64,000 bases of DNA from Bacteroidales bacterium (GTDB lineage Bacteria; Bacteroidota; Bacteroidia; Bacteroidales; UBA932): assembly GCA_017513445.1 (NCBI GenBank), contig JAFXFS010000018.1, positions 1 to 64,000 on the forward strand, read 5' to 3'. The translations under genes were made by a program, and so were the position numbers. Below are positions 18,467 through 31,426 of the stretch, in pieces. Under the pieces are notes generated by a model. That model was not told the DNA's origin. It was given only the letters and a program-made list of their open reading frames with translations, and ran no database searches. Each line of letters starts with the position of its first letter. Within the stretch, counting starts at the first letter, position 1.

Positions 18467-19734
18467 TGAGTCTCAACCTTAACAACTATATAAAAGAGAT
18501 ATCCTCATTAGATCAAGTTATAGTCCAACGTGACGATAACCAATCTTTTGAGAATATGATTGATATGGTTGATAAGTTATGTGAAGGGGCAAATGAGCCA
18601 AGTGCAATCCTCTTCTCTGGAAACTCTGATTTCTCATTTTTATTCAATGCTTTAGGCTCTGTTGCAAGGGTAAAGTGTGCAATGGAAATTGATTCTTTTA
18701 AGGAGATTACAAGTTCAATCACTACTGCAATTCAATCATTTACGAGGTGCAACGACTCTATAATTGACAGACTAAACTATATCAAGAGTGCAAACCATTT
18801 CAAGAATTCCTCTCCAAGAGTAAAAAAGAGACACTCACCCTGCCAGGATATAATTAAGTATAAAGTTGATTTAGAGAATATATCCTTTTTAAAGTATTAC
18901 AAGGATAATGGTTTGATTTTCAGCGCATTAGTAAATAGTTACAATTCTCATAAAGGTTCAACACATTGCGAATTGCTCCCATTGAAAGTTTTATCAAAGG
19001 ATAGTTTTGCCATTATCACTAACGATGAGACACTTTGCATAGATAACCTTCAAGATTCATCACAGTATAGAGTTCCTATAGCAATAACATTTGGTGGAAA
19101 TCCTATTTACACGATACTATCAATGTCTCATATTCCTGGAAATATTGGAATATACTCCCTTTCAGGATTTTTACTCAATAAGAGAGTTGATGTAACAAAT
19201 GCTTTGACTCAAAATATTGCAATTGCATCTGATTACGACCTTGTTTTAGAGGGTTATATTCAGAAGAATGATGAATTATATACCGATCCTGAAAGTGGGA
19301 AGAAGTATCCAAAAATTCACATCAGCTGTGTTACATATCGTAAAGAGGGTGTAATTATGGTCAATAGCGACAAAAGTGAGAAGATTCAGAGAAAATATAT
19401 AAATATGGTGGGAGAGAGATTTTTACTATTTGCCTTAAATACTCTCCACAATATAAAAATCATAGATTTGCACCTTTTCGAAGATGGTGAAAACAGGTAT
19501 ATAATTTTTAAACTACCCGACTCTATGTGCAATAATATCCAAAGAGTTGCAAAAAGGGTAATCTATAGCGAATATGTGCCTGAATATCAATCACTTATAT
19601 TTGTAAACGAAGATATTACAATTAGAAATAAAAGAGATATAACTGAACTTTTAGAGAATATAGATAAATCTAAAATCTCTGTTATCGAGAATGAGAACAG
19701 TAAAGTTATAACCATATATAATGCCACAAAATAG
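18466..19734 (+). CDS. Diverged UbiD-like protein lacking canonical cofactor-site residues
   Basis: A 422-aa protein that aligns by eye with UbiD-type decarboxylases: RVPIAITFGGNPI (the PvAvaiGgdP block), then NIGIYSLSGFLLNKRVDVTNA and IASDYDLVLEGYI (residues 254-265, the LEGYI block). Canonical UbiD has Asn-x-Gly-x-Tyr-Arg before the first block for prenylated-FMN binding. Here that position reads HCELLPLKV, without the arginine, and the acidic residue after LEGYI is Gln266. At 422 aa it is also shorter than typical UbiD (about 490). It overlaps the upstream oxidoreductase by one base. A non-decarboxylase role is likely; the family assignment is moderate. Confidence 0.6.
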   Translation: MSLNLNNYIKEISSLDQVIVQRDDNQSFENMIDMVDKLCEGANEPSAILFSGNSDFSFLFNALGSVARVKCAMEIDSFKEITSSITTAIQSFTRCNDSIIDRLNYIKSANHFKNSSPRVKKRHSPCQDIIKYKVDLENISFLKYYKDNGLIFSALVNSYNSHKGSTHCELLPLKVLSKDSFAIITNDETLCIDNLQDSSQYRVPIAITFGGNPIYTILSMSHIPGNIGIYSLSGFLLNKRVDVTNALTQNIAIASDYDLVLEGYIQKNDELYTDPESGKKYPKIHISCVTYRKEGVIMVNSDKSEKIQRKYINMVGERFLLFALNTLHNIKIIDLHLFEDGENRYIIFKLPDSMCNNIQRVAKRVIYSEYVPEYQSLIFVNEDITIRNKRDITELLENIDKSKISVIENENSKVITIYNATK

Positions 19735-19741
19735 AGAAATA

Positions 19742-21337
19742 ATGAGAGTAGAAAAAGCAATAAAAATTAGAATCTGGCTACTGATTTTGATATCAGCCAC
19801 TTTAATGTCCATTCCTTATTTAATTCCTCATTGTGGATTTACTTCTCTTTTTGCTTTTGTACCACTTTTCTATCTAGATAAACTATTGACAGAGTATAAG
19901 GTTAAAAGGGGTTGGTTATACTATTTCTCACTATTCTTTCTTTTTAATATTGCCACTACTTTTTGGATATACTTTGTCTCAGCAATTGGAAGTATCTTTG
20001 CCCTGTTGCTAAATGCGCTACAAATGAGTGCAATTTTTGCAATATTCAGGTGGAGCAGGCGCAGAAGCAAAGGAATTTTACCATACATATTTTTTATTGC
20101 GACCTGGATTTCCTGGGAGAAAATATACTGCGACATTGAGATATCCTGGCCTTGGTTACAACTTGGCAACAGCTTTGCAAAGTCTATTGAACTCGCACAG
20201 TGGTATGAATTTACCGGTATTTTGGGAGGAACATTCTGGATACTATTTACAAATCTCATATTATTCCTTCTTTTAGAGGCAATACAGAGAAAAGAGAAAA
20301 GGGCAATTATCTCAAACTCAATCATCTACGCAGTTTTTATTATTGTCCCTATTACATATTCAATTATCAGATTTAACACCTACGAAGAGGTTTCAAATCC
20401 AAAAGAGGTAGTTGTTGTTCAGCCAAATGTAGATCCTTTTAATGGTAAATATGGTGGCATTTCTCAATTAAAACTAGACCACAATTTAATAGACTTAAGT
20501 AAAAAGGTTCTTACCCCTGAAACTGATTTTATTGTTACACCTGAAACATTTACATATAGTGTTGATGTAGATAATGCTACAAACAGTAGTTCTGCCAAGA
20601 GATACCTTGAATTGTTAGAGGAGTACCCAAATGCTTCTATTCTGTTTGGAGCATTAACATATAAGAGGTTTTATCAAGCCCAAAAGCCTACATATACAGC
20701 AAGAAAGGGTACCGGTTTTTGGTATGATACATATAATAGTGCCTTTCTTTTAGATAGTGAGGGTAATTATAGTTATTCTCATAAATCTAAATTGGTGCCA
20801 GGTGTTGAGATTATTCCTTATCAACAATATATTCCGTTCCTTGGGGAGTTGGTTTCAAAATTTGGAGGAGCAGCATCATCATATGCAAGAATGCCGGGAG
20901 GAATGAGTGTTATGGAGGCAAAAGATGGTACAAAGATATGTGCCCCAATTTGCTATGAATCAATCTATTCCGATTATGTCAGAGAGTGCGTAAAAAAAGG
21001 AACCAACCTTATCTTCGTTATTACAAATGATGGTTGGTGGGGAGACACACCTGGGTATAGACAACACTTTGACTATGCTCGCCTACGCGCTATTGAGACT
21101 CGCAGAAGTGTGATTCATTGTGCAAATACTGGTATTTCTGCAGTTATTGATCAGCGTGGAGTTGCTCACCATAAAACTAAATATTGGGTAGAAGAATCAT
21201 TCAATGCCATAGCAAACAGCAACGATAAACTTACACCTTTTACAATCTATGGTGATATCGTTGGAAGAGTATCCTACTTTGTATTTATCTTGCTTTTGGT
21301 CTCTCAATTGGTGGTAAAGAGAAGAAGTGAGCTTTAG
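19742..21337 (+). CDS. lnt: Apolipoprotein N-acyltransferase
   Basis: Inner-membrane enzyme that adds the third acyl chain to lipoproteins. About six N-terminal membrane helices (residues 10-210) lead into a periplasmic nitrilase-like domain. The Glu-Lys-Cys triad is visible in VTPETFTYS, SHKSKLVPGVE and APICYESIYSDY, followed by ITNDGWWGDTPG. A final membrane helix closes the chain. ATG at 19742 is chosen; ATG at 19721 would overlap the previous gene by 14 nt and add seven polar residues. The nearby lipoproteins (lipocalin, rhodanese) are potential clients. Confidence 0.93.
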   Translation: MRVEKAIKIRIWLLILISATLMSIPYLIPHCGFTSLFAFVPLFYLDKLLTEYKVKRGWLYYFSLFFLFNIATTFWIYFVSAIGSIFALLLNALQMSAIFAIFRWSRRRSKGILPYIFFIATWISWEKIYCDIEISWPWLQLGNSFAKSIELAQWYEFTGILGGTFWILFTNLILFLLLEAIQRKEKRAIISNSIIYAVFIIVPITYSIIRFNTYEEVSNPKEVVVVQPNVDPFNGKYGGISQLKLDHNLIDLSKKVLTPETDFIVTPETFTYSVDVDNATNSSSAKRYLELLEEYPNASILFGALTYKRFYQAQKPTYTARKGTGFWYDTYNSAFLLDSEGNYSYSHKSKLVPGVEIIPYQQYIPFLGELVSKFGGAASSYARMPGGMSVMEAKDGTKICAPICYESIYSDYVRECVKKGTNLIFVITNDGWWGDTPGYRQHFDYARLRAIETRRSVIHCANTGISAVIDQRGVAHHKTKYWVEESFNAIANSNDKLTPFTIYGDIVGRVSYFVFILLLVSQLVVKRRSEL

Positions 21338-21410
21338 ACTCCCTTTTGGCATTAAGAATTTCATAGTGTGGCAGTGACGAAATTTTGTCATATTATTATT
21401 TTTCAACAAT

Positions 21411-21436
21411 AAAAAAAGCCCGAACTAATCGGGCTT
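21411..21436 (-). terminator. Terminator downstream of the lipocalin gene
   Basis: AAGCCCGA-ACTAA-TCGGGCTT forms an 8-bp stem. On the minus strand it runs into seven T residues, a classic intrinsic terminator about 50 nt past the lipocalin stop. It may also slow transcription coming from lnt. Confidence 0.85.
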
Positions 21437-21483
21437 AAACTGTTGCAAACCGCTTTAATTCTCAGTTTTGCATTAAATGGATA

Positions 21484-22008
21484 TTACTTGTTTCGAGATT
21501 GATCTACCCATATCAACTTTGAAGTATCATACCCTCGATCCTCTGCCTCTGCAAGCATTACCTCAAGAAGCACTGGATCTGGTTCAGGCGTTCTGGATAG
21601 AATCCATAAATAATTGTCTGACTTACTTCCCACTAATGATAACTGATAGTTTTCATCGACCAACATTACGTTATAAGGGGAGTAGAAGAACATAAAAAAT
21701 GATACCTTCAAACCACCTGGTTTGCCTGTTGGATCTGGATATTTCGCTTTTCCTTCGGCAACTTTGAATTTGCCATTTTTCCATCCAGTATTGATTACGG
21801 CAACTGTGCCGTCATCTTGAAGAATGTATTCAGCCATAGTATTATCCATTCCTCTCTCGAAGGAGTGGTTATATCTGGCTACCTCATACCATATTCCAAG
21901 GTATCTATTGAGGTCAAATTTTTTGACCGTAGTGTTATCGATCTGCGATGAGCACGAGATCAGCGGCAAAGCACAAATAGCGATGACCGCATAAAGTAAT
22001 GTTTTCAT
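21484..22008 (-). CDS. blc: Outer-membrane lipocalin lipoprotein (Blc-like)
   Basis: A 174-aa lipoprotein of the bacterial lipocalin family. The signal ends in a lipobox (LISC, Cys at residue 19), and the lipocalin signature NRYLGIWYEVARYNHSFERG follows at once; LVGSKSDNYLWILSRTPEPD is the second family block. It forms a small beta-barrel that binds lipids or other hydrophobic ligands at the outer membrane. It stands alone on the minus strand with its own terminator. Confidence 0.92.
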   Translation of the reverse strand: MKTLLYAVIAICALPLISCSSQIDNTTVKKFDLNRYLGIWYEVARYNHSFERGMDNTMAEYILQDDGTVAVINTGWKNGKFKVAEGKAKYPDPTGKPGGLKVSFFMFFYSPYNVMLVDENYQLSLVGSKSDNYLWILSRTPEPDPVLLEVMLAEAEDRGYDTSKLIWVDQSRNK

Positions 22009-22116
22009 AAATACTATAATTAATAATTAACCTATTTTTAATATTCCAAAAATCGTGCAATAGATCTATTATTTATATCTTTTTTATAATCTTTTTTTTA
22101 AAATGATAATACTGCT

Positions 22117-22124
22117 TAAATTTG
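22117..22124 (+). promoter_or_regulatory. -7 element upstream of the DUF454 gene
   Basis: TAAATTTG matches TAnnTTTG and lies about 70 nt before the ATG at 22196. No convincing -33 element is present. Confidence 0.4.
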
Positions 22125-22195
22125 CCTCTGAAAATCGATATTTTATTAAAGAGCTTGCAGATATAATGCTCAATTTTTTGAAGAAATAGATAAGG

Positions 22196-22555
22196 ATGAA
22201 GTGGATTTTGACATTGTTGGGACTCATATCTCTGGGATTGGGTATTCTGGGCATTTTTTTACCAATACTACCTACCACACCCTTATTACTTTTGGCTGCT
22301 GCTCTCTTTTTACGTAGTCATAAAGGACTTTATAATTGGTTACTCAACCACCCAAAACTGGGGCCATACATTCAAAACTTTATGATCCACAAGTCTATAC
22401 CTTTGAAAATCAAGGTTTTATCTGTATCGATGGTTTGGATTACTTTACTCTATTGTGCAATTTTTGTGGCCGAACATTGGGCATTCCGCCTATTTTTCAT
22501 TATTCTGGCTACAGCAATCACTATACACATTCTATCTTACAAGACACTGAAATAG
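22196..22555 (+). CDS. DUF454 (YbaN-like) inner-membrane protein
   Basis: A 119-aa protein with an N-terminal membrane segment holding the family motif LGILGIFLPILPTTPLLLLAA, then a short cytoplasmic loop (FLRSHKGLYNWLLNHPKLG) and two more hydrophobic helices at the C-terminus. This pattern is DUF454/YbaN; the function of the family is not known. It precedes a rhodanese lipoprotein gene by 78 nt. Confidence 0.85.
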   Translation: MKWILTLLGLISLGLGILGIFLPILPTTPLLLLAAALFLRSHKGLYNWLLNHPKLGPYIQNFMIHKSIPLKIKVLSVSMVWITLLYCAIFVAEHWAFRLFFIILATAITIHILSYKTLK

Positions 22556-22633
22556 TTTTGAAGATTTAATTAATTGGCATAATTTTATTGTAGGAAAGAG
22601 TTAAGTATAATATTGATTTATAAAAATAAGATA

Positions 22634-23041
22634 ATGAAGAATAGATTTTTACACGTTGTAATGCTCCTGTTAATGACACTTGGCGTATCGTGTCAGGAAA
22701 AAGAGAATTTTCAGAGTATCTCAGTATTTGAGTTCAAAGAGATTATAAAAGATAGTTCAGTAATTGTAATTGATGTCAGAACAGTTGATGAGTACATTGA
22801 GAGCCATATTCCCAATACTGATTTGAACATTGATGTTCTTAAAGATGACTTTGTAGAGATTATCAATGATAAACTTCCAAAAAAATCAACTGTTGCAATC
22901 TATTGCCGCAGCGGAAATCGTAGTAAAAAGGCCGCCACACAACTATCAAATGCAGGTCACAAAGTCTTTGAACTTTCCACTGGCATAAAGGGCTGGATTA
23001 GTGAAGGAGAGGAGGTAGAGAGGAACTATATGAATGAATAA
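22634..23041 (+). CDS. Rhodanese-domain lipoprotein
   Basis: A 135-aa protein with a lipoprotein signal (LGVSC lipobox, about residue 20) and one rhodanese domain. The domain has VIDVRTVDEYIESHIPN and the active-site loop YCRSGNRSKKAA, whose cysteine would carry persulfide sulfur. GIKGWISEGE is the usual C-terminal block. The frame is open from a TTG at 22613, but ATG at 22634 gives a proper signal peptide. It may take part in periplasmic sulfur or cyanide metabolism; the substrate is unknown. Confidence 0.88.
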   Translation: MKNRFLHVVMLLLMTLGVSCQEKENFQSISVFEFKEIIKDSSVIVIDVRTVDEYIESHIPNTDLNIDVLKDDFVEIINDKLPKKSTVAIYCRSGNRSKKAATQLSNAGHKVFELSTGIKGWISEGEEVERNYMNE

Positions 23042-23085
23042 TGACCGACATCACGAAGTGACAGGCGTTGATAAGGTATCTTCAT

Positions 23086-23125
23086 CAACAGAGAAAGCCG
23101 ACCAAATGGTCGGCTTTCTCTGTTG
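23086..23125 (-). terminator. Long hairpin at the 3' end of tmRNA
   Basis: An 18-bp perfect stem (right arm GGTCGGCTTTCTCTGTTG) with loop AAAT. It overlaps the last bases of the tmRNA 3' end at 23124. There is no strong T run on either strand, so it may act as a processing or stabilising hairpin as well as a terminator. Confidence 0.65.
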
Positions 23126-23521
23126 GTGGAGATGGGCGGACTCGAACCGCCGTCCAAACATCGTACCCAAGAGCTTTCTACACGCTTATTCTTTCTTTGG
23201 TTGTCGGGAAAGAACTGCCGAAAGACAGGCCATTCAAACCTTATTCTCTAAATCTTATCGCACTTTAGAGAAGTCCATGCGAGCAACACTCTTGGATGAT
23301 ACTCTGAATGTCAGGTATAGAGTGTGGAAAACCCGACCAGAGTACTCGTCGCGACTGCCCTTGGCAACGCGATTAAGGAGTTAAGCTTGGCTTAACTACG
23401 CAGCGAGAGCATAAGATGAGTTGCCAGTTATTGGCTTACAACCTGAGATTTACGAGCAAAGCTGCAACGCTCGACGTGCTTACTGTCAGATATCTGGTGC
23501 TGTCAAAACCAAAACATCCCC
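23124..23521 (-). ncRNA. ssrA: Transfer-messenger RNA
   Basis: A 398-nt tmRNA. The 5' end GGGGATG pairs with CATCTCC ahead of the encoded ACCA 3' end, and the T-arm reads GGACGGCGGTTCGAGTCCGCC-like in the minus-strand sequence near 23134-23154. The tag reading frame (23425-23396) encodes GNSSYALAA then TAG, with the ALAA end used as a protease signal. A short TTAAGC-TTG-GCTTAA helix follows the tag stop. It rescues stalled ribosomes. The -7 element TACCTTTG lies just upstream. Confidence 0.95.
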
Positions 23522-23533
23522 ATATAAAGTTCA

Positions 23534-23541
23534 CAAAGGTA
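23534..23541 (-). promoter_or_regulatory. -7 element of the ssrA promoter
   Basis: Minus-strand TACCTTTG ends 13 nt before the mature 5' end of tmRNA (23521), the distance expected if transcription starts near that end. Confidence 0.65.
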
Positions 23542-23667
23542 ATCTTTTTTGACGAAATAGTAGTACAAATTTTTTGCCAATGACAAAATGTCCTCAAAAT
23601 TCAAAATTTCAACTATTTATGGTTATTCCATTCTTTATTATAACTTTGCAACTCCTTAATAGAAAAT

Positions 23668-25038
23668 ATGAGCCTATTCTCATTTTATAGAATTAGCAAA
23701 CCATCGGGACAAAAAGTTCCGGAAGAGAAAATAGACGCTACATATAAGTCACTCAGAAACAAGACATTCTGGGGGGCGACTGCGGCATATAGTCTGTACT
23801 ATCTATGTCGTTTAAGTCTCAGTGTTGTAAAACAACCACTTATTGATGATGATATTTTGACAGCCGGAGAGTTAGGAATCATTGGCTCTGCCCTATTCTT
23901 CGTCTATGCTGTAGGAAAATTTATGAATGGATTCATTGCAGACTACTGCAATATCCGTCGTTTTATGTCCACAGGCCTCTTTATTTCATCATTTGTCAAC
24001 TTATTAATGGGACTTCTTGGTCTCTTCAACAATAATTGCGCAATCCCTACTGCAATAATTTTTATCACATTTTCACTTCTCTGGGGCATTAATGGTTGGA
24101 TGCAATCTATGGGATCTCCCCCTGGAATTATCAACCTTTCCAGATGGTTCCCATTGAGTAAGAGAGGTACCTACTATAGCATTTTCAGTTCTACTCCTTA
24201 CATTGGAGAGTTCTTGTCATTTATAATTACTGGTGTCATTGTGGGAGCATTAGGGTGGCAATATGGGTTTATTATTGCTGCAATAGGAGGTTTTATTGGT
24301 ACAGCTGTAATTCTTCTATTTGTTTCTGACACACCAGAGAGTAAAGGATTACCGTCAATACAGAAGTTATCCGGTGAGACAATCTCCAAAGAGGATCAAC
24401 TTCCTACTAAAGAACTTCAGAAAAAAGTTTTCAGACATCCCGGATTATGGATTATTGCATTATCAAGTGCATTTATCTACATAACTAAGTATGCCATCGC
24501 CGGTTGGGGTGTACTTTTCCTACAAAAGGCAAGAGATTTCTCTTTAGAGAGTGCTACCCAAATTATTGCTTTCTCCGCAGCATTTGGAGTAGTTGGAACA
24601 GTATTAGCAGGATGGCTTTCTGATAAACTTTTCAAAGGAGATAGAATTAAACCTACAATTCTTTCCGGCTTTGTAAGTCTTATTTCACTTGCACTATTTA
24701 TCTTTACTGAGGGAGGAAAATTTTTAAATATTCTTTATGTTTCAATATTCAGTTTGGCAGTTGGTGTTCTCTATTGCATCGTAGGAGGTCTTATGGCAGT
24801 TGATTTAGTGCCAAGGAAAGCCACCGGAGCAGCACTTGGAATTGTTGGAATTTCAAGTTACGTAGCAGCAGGTCTTCAGGATATTACAAGCGGTTATCTG
24901 ATTGAGTGCAATACAACAACTATCGGAGATGAAACTATCTACAACTTTACTCCGGTTGCTATTTTCTGGTTGGCAGCTGCTGCCATATCATTTATTCTTC
25001 CAGTATTAAACTGGCGTAAAATGAAGAATAAGTTATAA
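23668..25038 (+). CDS. Organophosphate:phosphate antiporter, MFS family (GlpT/UhpC-like)
   Basis: A 456-aa membrane protein with twelve predicted helices. The N-terminal block AAYSLYYLCRLSLSVVKQPL, the motif VYAVGKFMNGFIADYCNIRR and WGINGWMQSMGSPPGI are typical of the OPA branch of the major facilitator superfamily, which swaps glycerol-3-phosphate or hexose phosphate for phosphate. Substrate choice cannot be read from the sequence. It stands between tmRNA and ugd. Confidence 0.88.
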   Translation: MSLFSFYRISKPSGQKVPEEKIDATYKSLRNKTFWGATAAYSLYYLCRLSLSVVKQPLIDDDILTAGELGIIGSALFFVYAVGKFMNGFIADYCNIRRFMSTGLFISSFVNLLMGLLGLFNNNCAIPTAIIFITFSLLWGINGWMQSMGSPPGIINLSRWFPLSKRGTYYSIFSSTPYIGEFLSFIITGVIVGALGWQYGFIIAAIGGFIGTAVILLFVSDTPESKGLPSIQKLSGETISKEDQLPTKELQKKVFRHPGLWIIALSSAFIYITKYAIAGWGVLFLQKARDFSLESATQIIAFSAAFGVVGTVLAGWLSDKLFKGDRIKPTILSGFVSLISLALFIFTEGGKFLNILYVSIFSLAVGVLYCIVGGLMAVDLVPRKATGAALGIVGISSYVAAGLQDITSGYLIECNTTTIGDETIYNFTPVAIFWLAAAAISFILPVLNWRKMKNKL

Positions 25039-25046
25039 AATAATTA

Positions 25047-25054
25047 TAACTTTG
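25047..25054 (+). promoter_or_regulatory. -7 element of the ugd promoter
   Basis: TAACTTTG is a full -7 match, 22 nt before the ATG at 25076 and only 9 nt after the antiporter stop, so ugd can be transcribed independently. The -33 position is not conserved. Confidence 0.55.
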
Positions 25055-25075
25055 TATAATAGAAATCTGAGTATT

Positions 25076-26386
25076 ATGAATATTGCTATTGTAGGAACAG
25101 GATATGTAGGATTGGTTACTGGTGTCTGCTTTGCTGAAATGGGAGTAGATGTCTGGTGTGTTGATGTTGATAAAAGCAAAATTGATGCTTTGGAGAGGGG
25201 TATTATCCCGATCTATGAAGAGGGATTAAAAGAGATTTTCGATAAAAATTATAAAGACGGAAGAGTCCATTTTACAACAGACCTATCAGCAATCATTGAT
25301 AATGTTGATATAGTATTCATCGCTGTAGGCACACCCCCTGATGAGGATGGAAGCGCAGATGTAAAGTATGTTTTGGATGTTGCCAGGACATTTGGTCAAA
25401 GCATAAAAAAATATACTCTTTTAGTGACTAAAAGCACTGTTCCAGTTGGCACATCACAAAAGGTTAAAGAGGTGGTAATCAGTGAATTATCCAAGCGAGG
25501 AGAAAATATTCCATTTGATATTGCCTCTAATCCAGAATTCTTGAAAGAGGGATCTGCCACAAAAGATTTTATGACACCAGACAGAGTAATTGTTGGTGTT
25601 GAGAGTGAGAAAGCGAAAGAGTTGATGAGCCGTCTATATCGCCCATTGCTTCTAAATAAATTTAGAGTAATATTTATGGATATCCCATCGGCTGAGATGA
25701 CTAAATATGTTGCAAACTCTATGCTTGCGACACGAATTAGTTTTATGAATGAGGTTGCTGCTCTATGTGAAAAAACAGGAGCTGATGTTTCGCTCGTAAG
25801 ACAAGGTATTGCAGCAGATACAAGAATTGGCAACAAATTCCTCTATCCTGGATGTGGATATGGTGGAAGTTGCTTTCCAAAAGATGTCAAGGCGCTTATC
25901 AAAACTGCATCTGACAATGGTCTTCTAATGAAGATCATCAGTGCAGTTGATGAAGTTAATAATAATCAGAAAAAGATATTATACAACAAACTAAATATCG
26001 CCCTAAATGGTGTTGAGAATAGAGTAATTGCTGTATGGGGATTATCTTTCAAACCTGGAACAGATGATATAAGAGAAGCTCCAGCACTTACCTTGATAGA
26101 TCAATTATTGGAAAATGGAGCAGATATACGAGTATTTGACCCTATCGCAATTGACAGAGTCAGAGAGCGTTACGGAGATAAAATATACTACGCTTCAAGT
26201 ATGGTAGATGCTGCAAAAGGTGCTGATGCTGCTGCGCTTGTCACAGAGTGGAAACAATTTAGATTACCAGACTGGCAGGAGATCCGAAACACAATGAGAG
26301 GGAATGTTATTGTAGATGGGCGAAATATCTACGATCCTCAAGAGATGTTCTCTTATGGATTCAATTATTACTCAATAGGAAGATAG
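25076..26386 (+). CDS. ugd: UDP-glucose 6-dehydrogenase
   Basis: Oxidises UDP-glucose to UDP-glucuronate with two NAD+, feeding capsule and envelope sugar synthesis. The 436-aa chain begins with the Rossmann motif MNIAIVGTGYVGLVTGVCFA. Also present are KSTVPVGTS, NPEFLKEGSA and the catalytic cysteine in GYGGSCFPKDVKAL. The frame extends to 25052, but ATG at 25076 gives the exact family start, and the earlier codon overlaps the promoter. Confidence 0.95.
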   Translation: MNIAIVGTGYVGLVTGVCFAEMGVDVWCVDVDKSKIDALERGIIPIYEEGLKEIFDKNYKDGRVHFTTDLSAIIDNVDIVFIAVGTPPDEDGSADVKYVLDVARTFGQSIKKYTLLVTKSTVPVGTSQKVKEVVISELSKRGENIPFDIASNPEFLKEGSATKDFMTPDRVIVGVESEKAKELMSRLYRPLLLNKFRVIFMDIPSAEMTKYVANSMLATRISFMNEVAALCEKTGADVSLVRQGIAADTRIGNKFLYPGCGYGGSCFPKDVKALIKTASDNGLLMKIISAVDEVNNNQKKILYNKLNIALNGVENRVIAVWGLSFKPGTDDIREAPALTLIDQLLENGADIRVFDPIAIDRVRERYGDKIYYASSMVDAAKGADAAALVTEWKQFRLPDWQEIRNTMRGNVIVDGRNIYDPQEMFSYGFNYYSIGR

Positions 26387-26401
26387 TTTTTATTACAACA
26401 T

Positions 26402-26436
26402 AAAAAATCCCTCCAACAAAGTTGCAGGGATTTTTT
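26402..26436 (+). terminator. Bidirectional terminator between ugd and the esterase gene
   Basis: AAAAAATCCCT and AGGGATTTTTT form an 11-bp stem, extended by CAAC/GTTG around an AAA loop after one mismatch. The T-rich end on each strand suits both convergent genes. Confidence 0.88.
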
Positions 26437-26478
26437 TATGCTGATAATCAACTAATTACCATCTCATTAAAGAGAAAT

Positions 26479-27288
26479 CTATTTACCAATATTTCCTCCG
26501 GTCATAATAATTGTAAACCAGTTCAGATGTTGCTCCAGAGCAAAACCCCAATACTTCCAACTATGAACTCCAGGCGAGAATAAAGCAATATTATTCACTC
26601 CCAACTCAACACATTTGTCTGCGAATGCCTTATTCATAGGATAGAATGGTTTATCTCCATAACCACAACTAATTACAACATATTTATCAGTTCCAGCCAA
26701 AACATCAACGCGATTAATAGCAGACTCTTTAGCGAATGGCTCTTCATCAGTAGGATCTCCCAAAATGGCTTTCAATCTATATTGATTGACGATGCCCGTC
26801 AAATCTACTACTCCACTCATTGTGCCACCAGCACGGAAACGAGATGGATCATCCAAGAAAATATTCATAGCACCGTGTCCTCCCATTGATAAACCTGTAA
26901 TGAATGTGTAATCTGGATTCAACGTATATTTTTCATTCATCAAAGGATATAACTCTTCGTCAAAAAAGGTTCTGTACTGCATTTTTGAAGGGTCTACATC
27001 ATTTAAATACCAACTTGCATAAAATCCATCAGGACAAATAATTCTAAAGCCAGTTCTGTCGGAAATCTCCTGCAAGTCATATTTAGTACCCCAGTTTGAA
27101 TAGTCACCTGCATATCCGTGAAGCAGGAAAAGAGTAGGTATTGATTGAGCAGAGTGATTCTTCAATGGAGAAAAAACCCAAATAGAGTCATTACACTTAA
27201 GATTCTTTATACTCTCAATGACTATCAACTCTTGAGCAGATATAGAGAGTGTGAAAAATAGGGATAAAAAGATAAAAAATTTTCTCAT
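26479..27288 (-). CDS. Secreted esterase, esterase D/antigen 85 type alpha/beta hydrolase
   Basis: A 269-aa protein with a signal peptide (cleavage near SISAQ). The fold markers are LFLLHGYAGDYSNW (oxyanion region), the nucleophile elbow GLSMGGHGA (Ser in G-x-S-x-G) and a late histidine in SPGVHSWKYW. Such enzymes cut acyl esters from sugars or small molecules; in gut Bacteroidales many act on acetylated glycans, but no polysaccharide-utilisation genes are adjacent. Confidence 0.85.
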   Translation of the reverse strand: MRKFFIFLSLFFTLSISAQELIVIESIKNLKCNDSIWVFSPLKNHSAQSIPTLFLLHGYAGDYSNWGTKYDLQEISDRTGFRIICPDGFYASWYLNDVDPSKMQYRTFFDEELYPLMNEKYTLNPDYTFITGLSMGGHGAMNIFLDDPSRFRAGGTMSGVVDLTGIVNQYRLKAILGDPTDEEPFAKESAINRVDVLAGTDKYVVISCGYGDKPFYPMNKAFADKCVELGVNNIALFSPGVHSWKYWGFALEQHLNWFTIIMTGGNIGK

Positions 27289-27350
27289 AATATTTATTAA
27301 TAGATTTAATTCAACTTTTACTATCTTTACAAAATTAGAAATATCTTTTT

Positions 27351-31378
<4,028 letters not shown>

Positions 31379-31426
31379 TCACAAGAAAATGAAGAGAAAA
31401 AGGTTAAAAAAGAGTACTCTTTTCTG

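Noticed and set aside
23034..23384. Open frame of 116 codons on the plus strand, and a second one at 23068-23268
   Set aside because: Both lie antisense to tmRNA; the frames are by-products of its structure.
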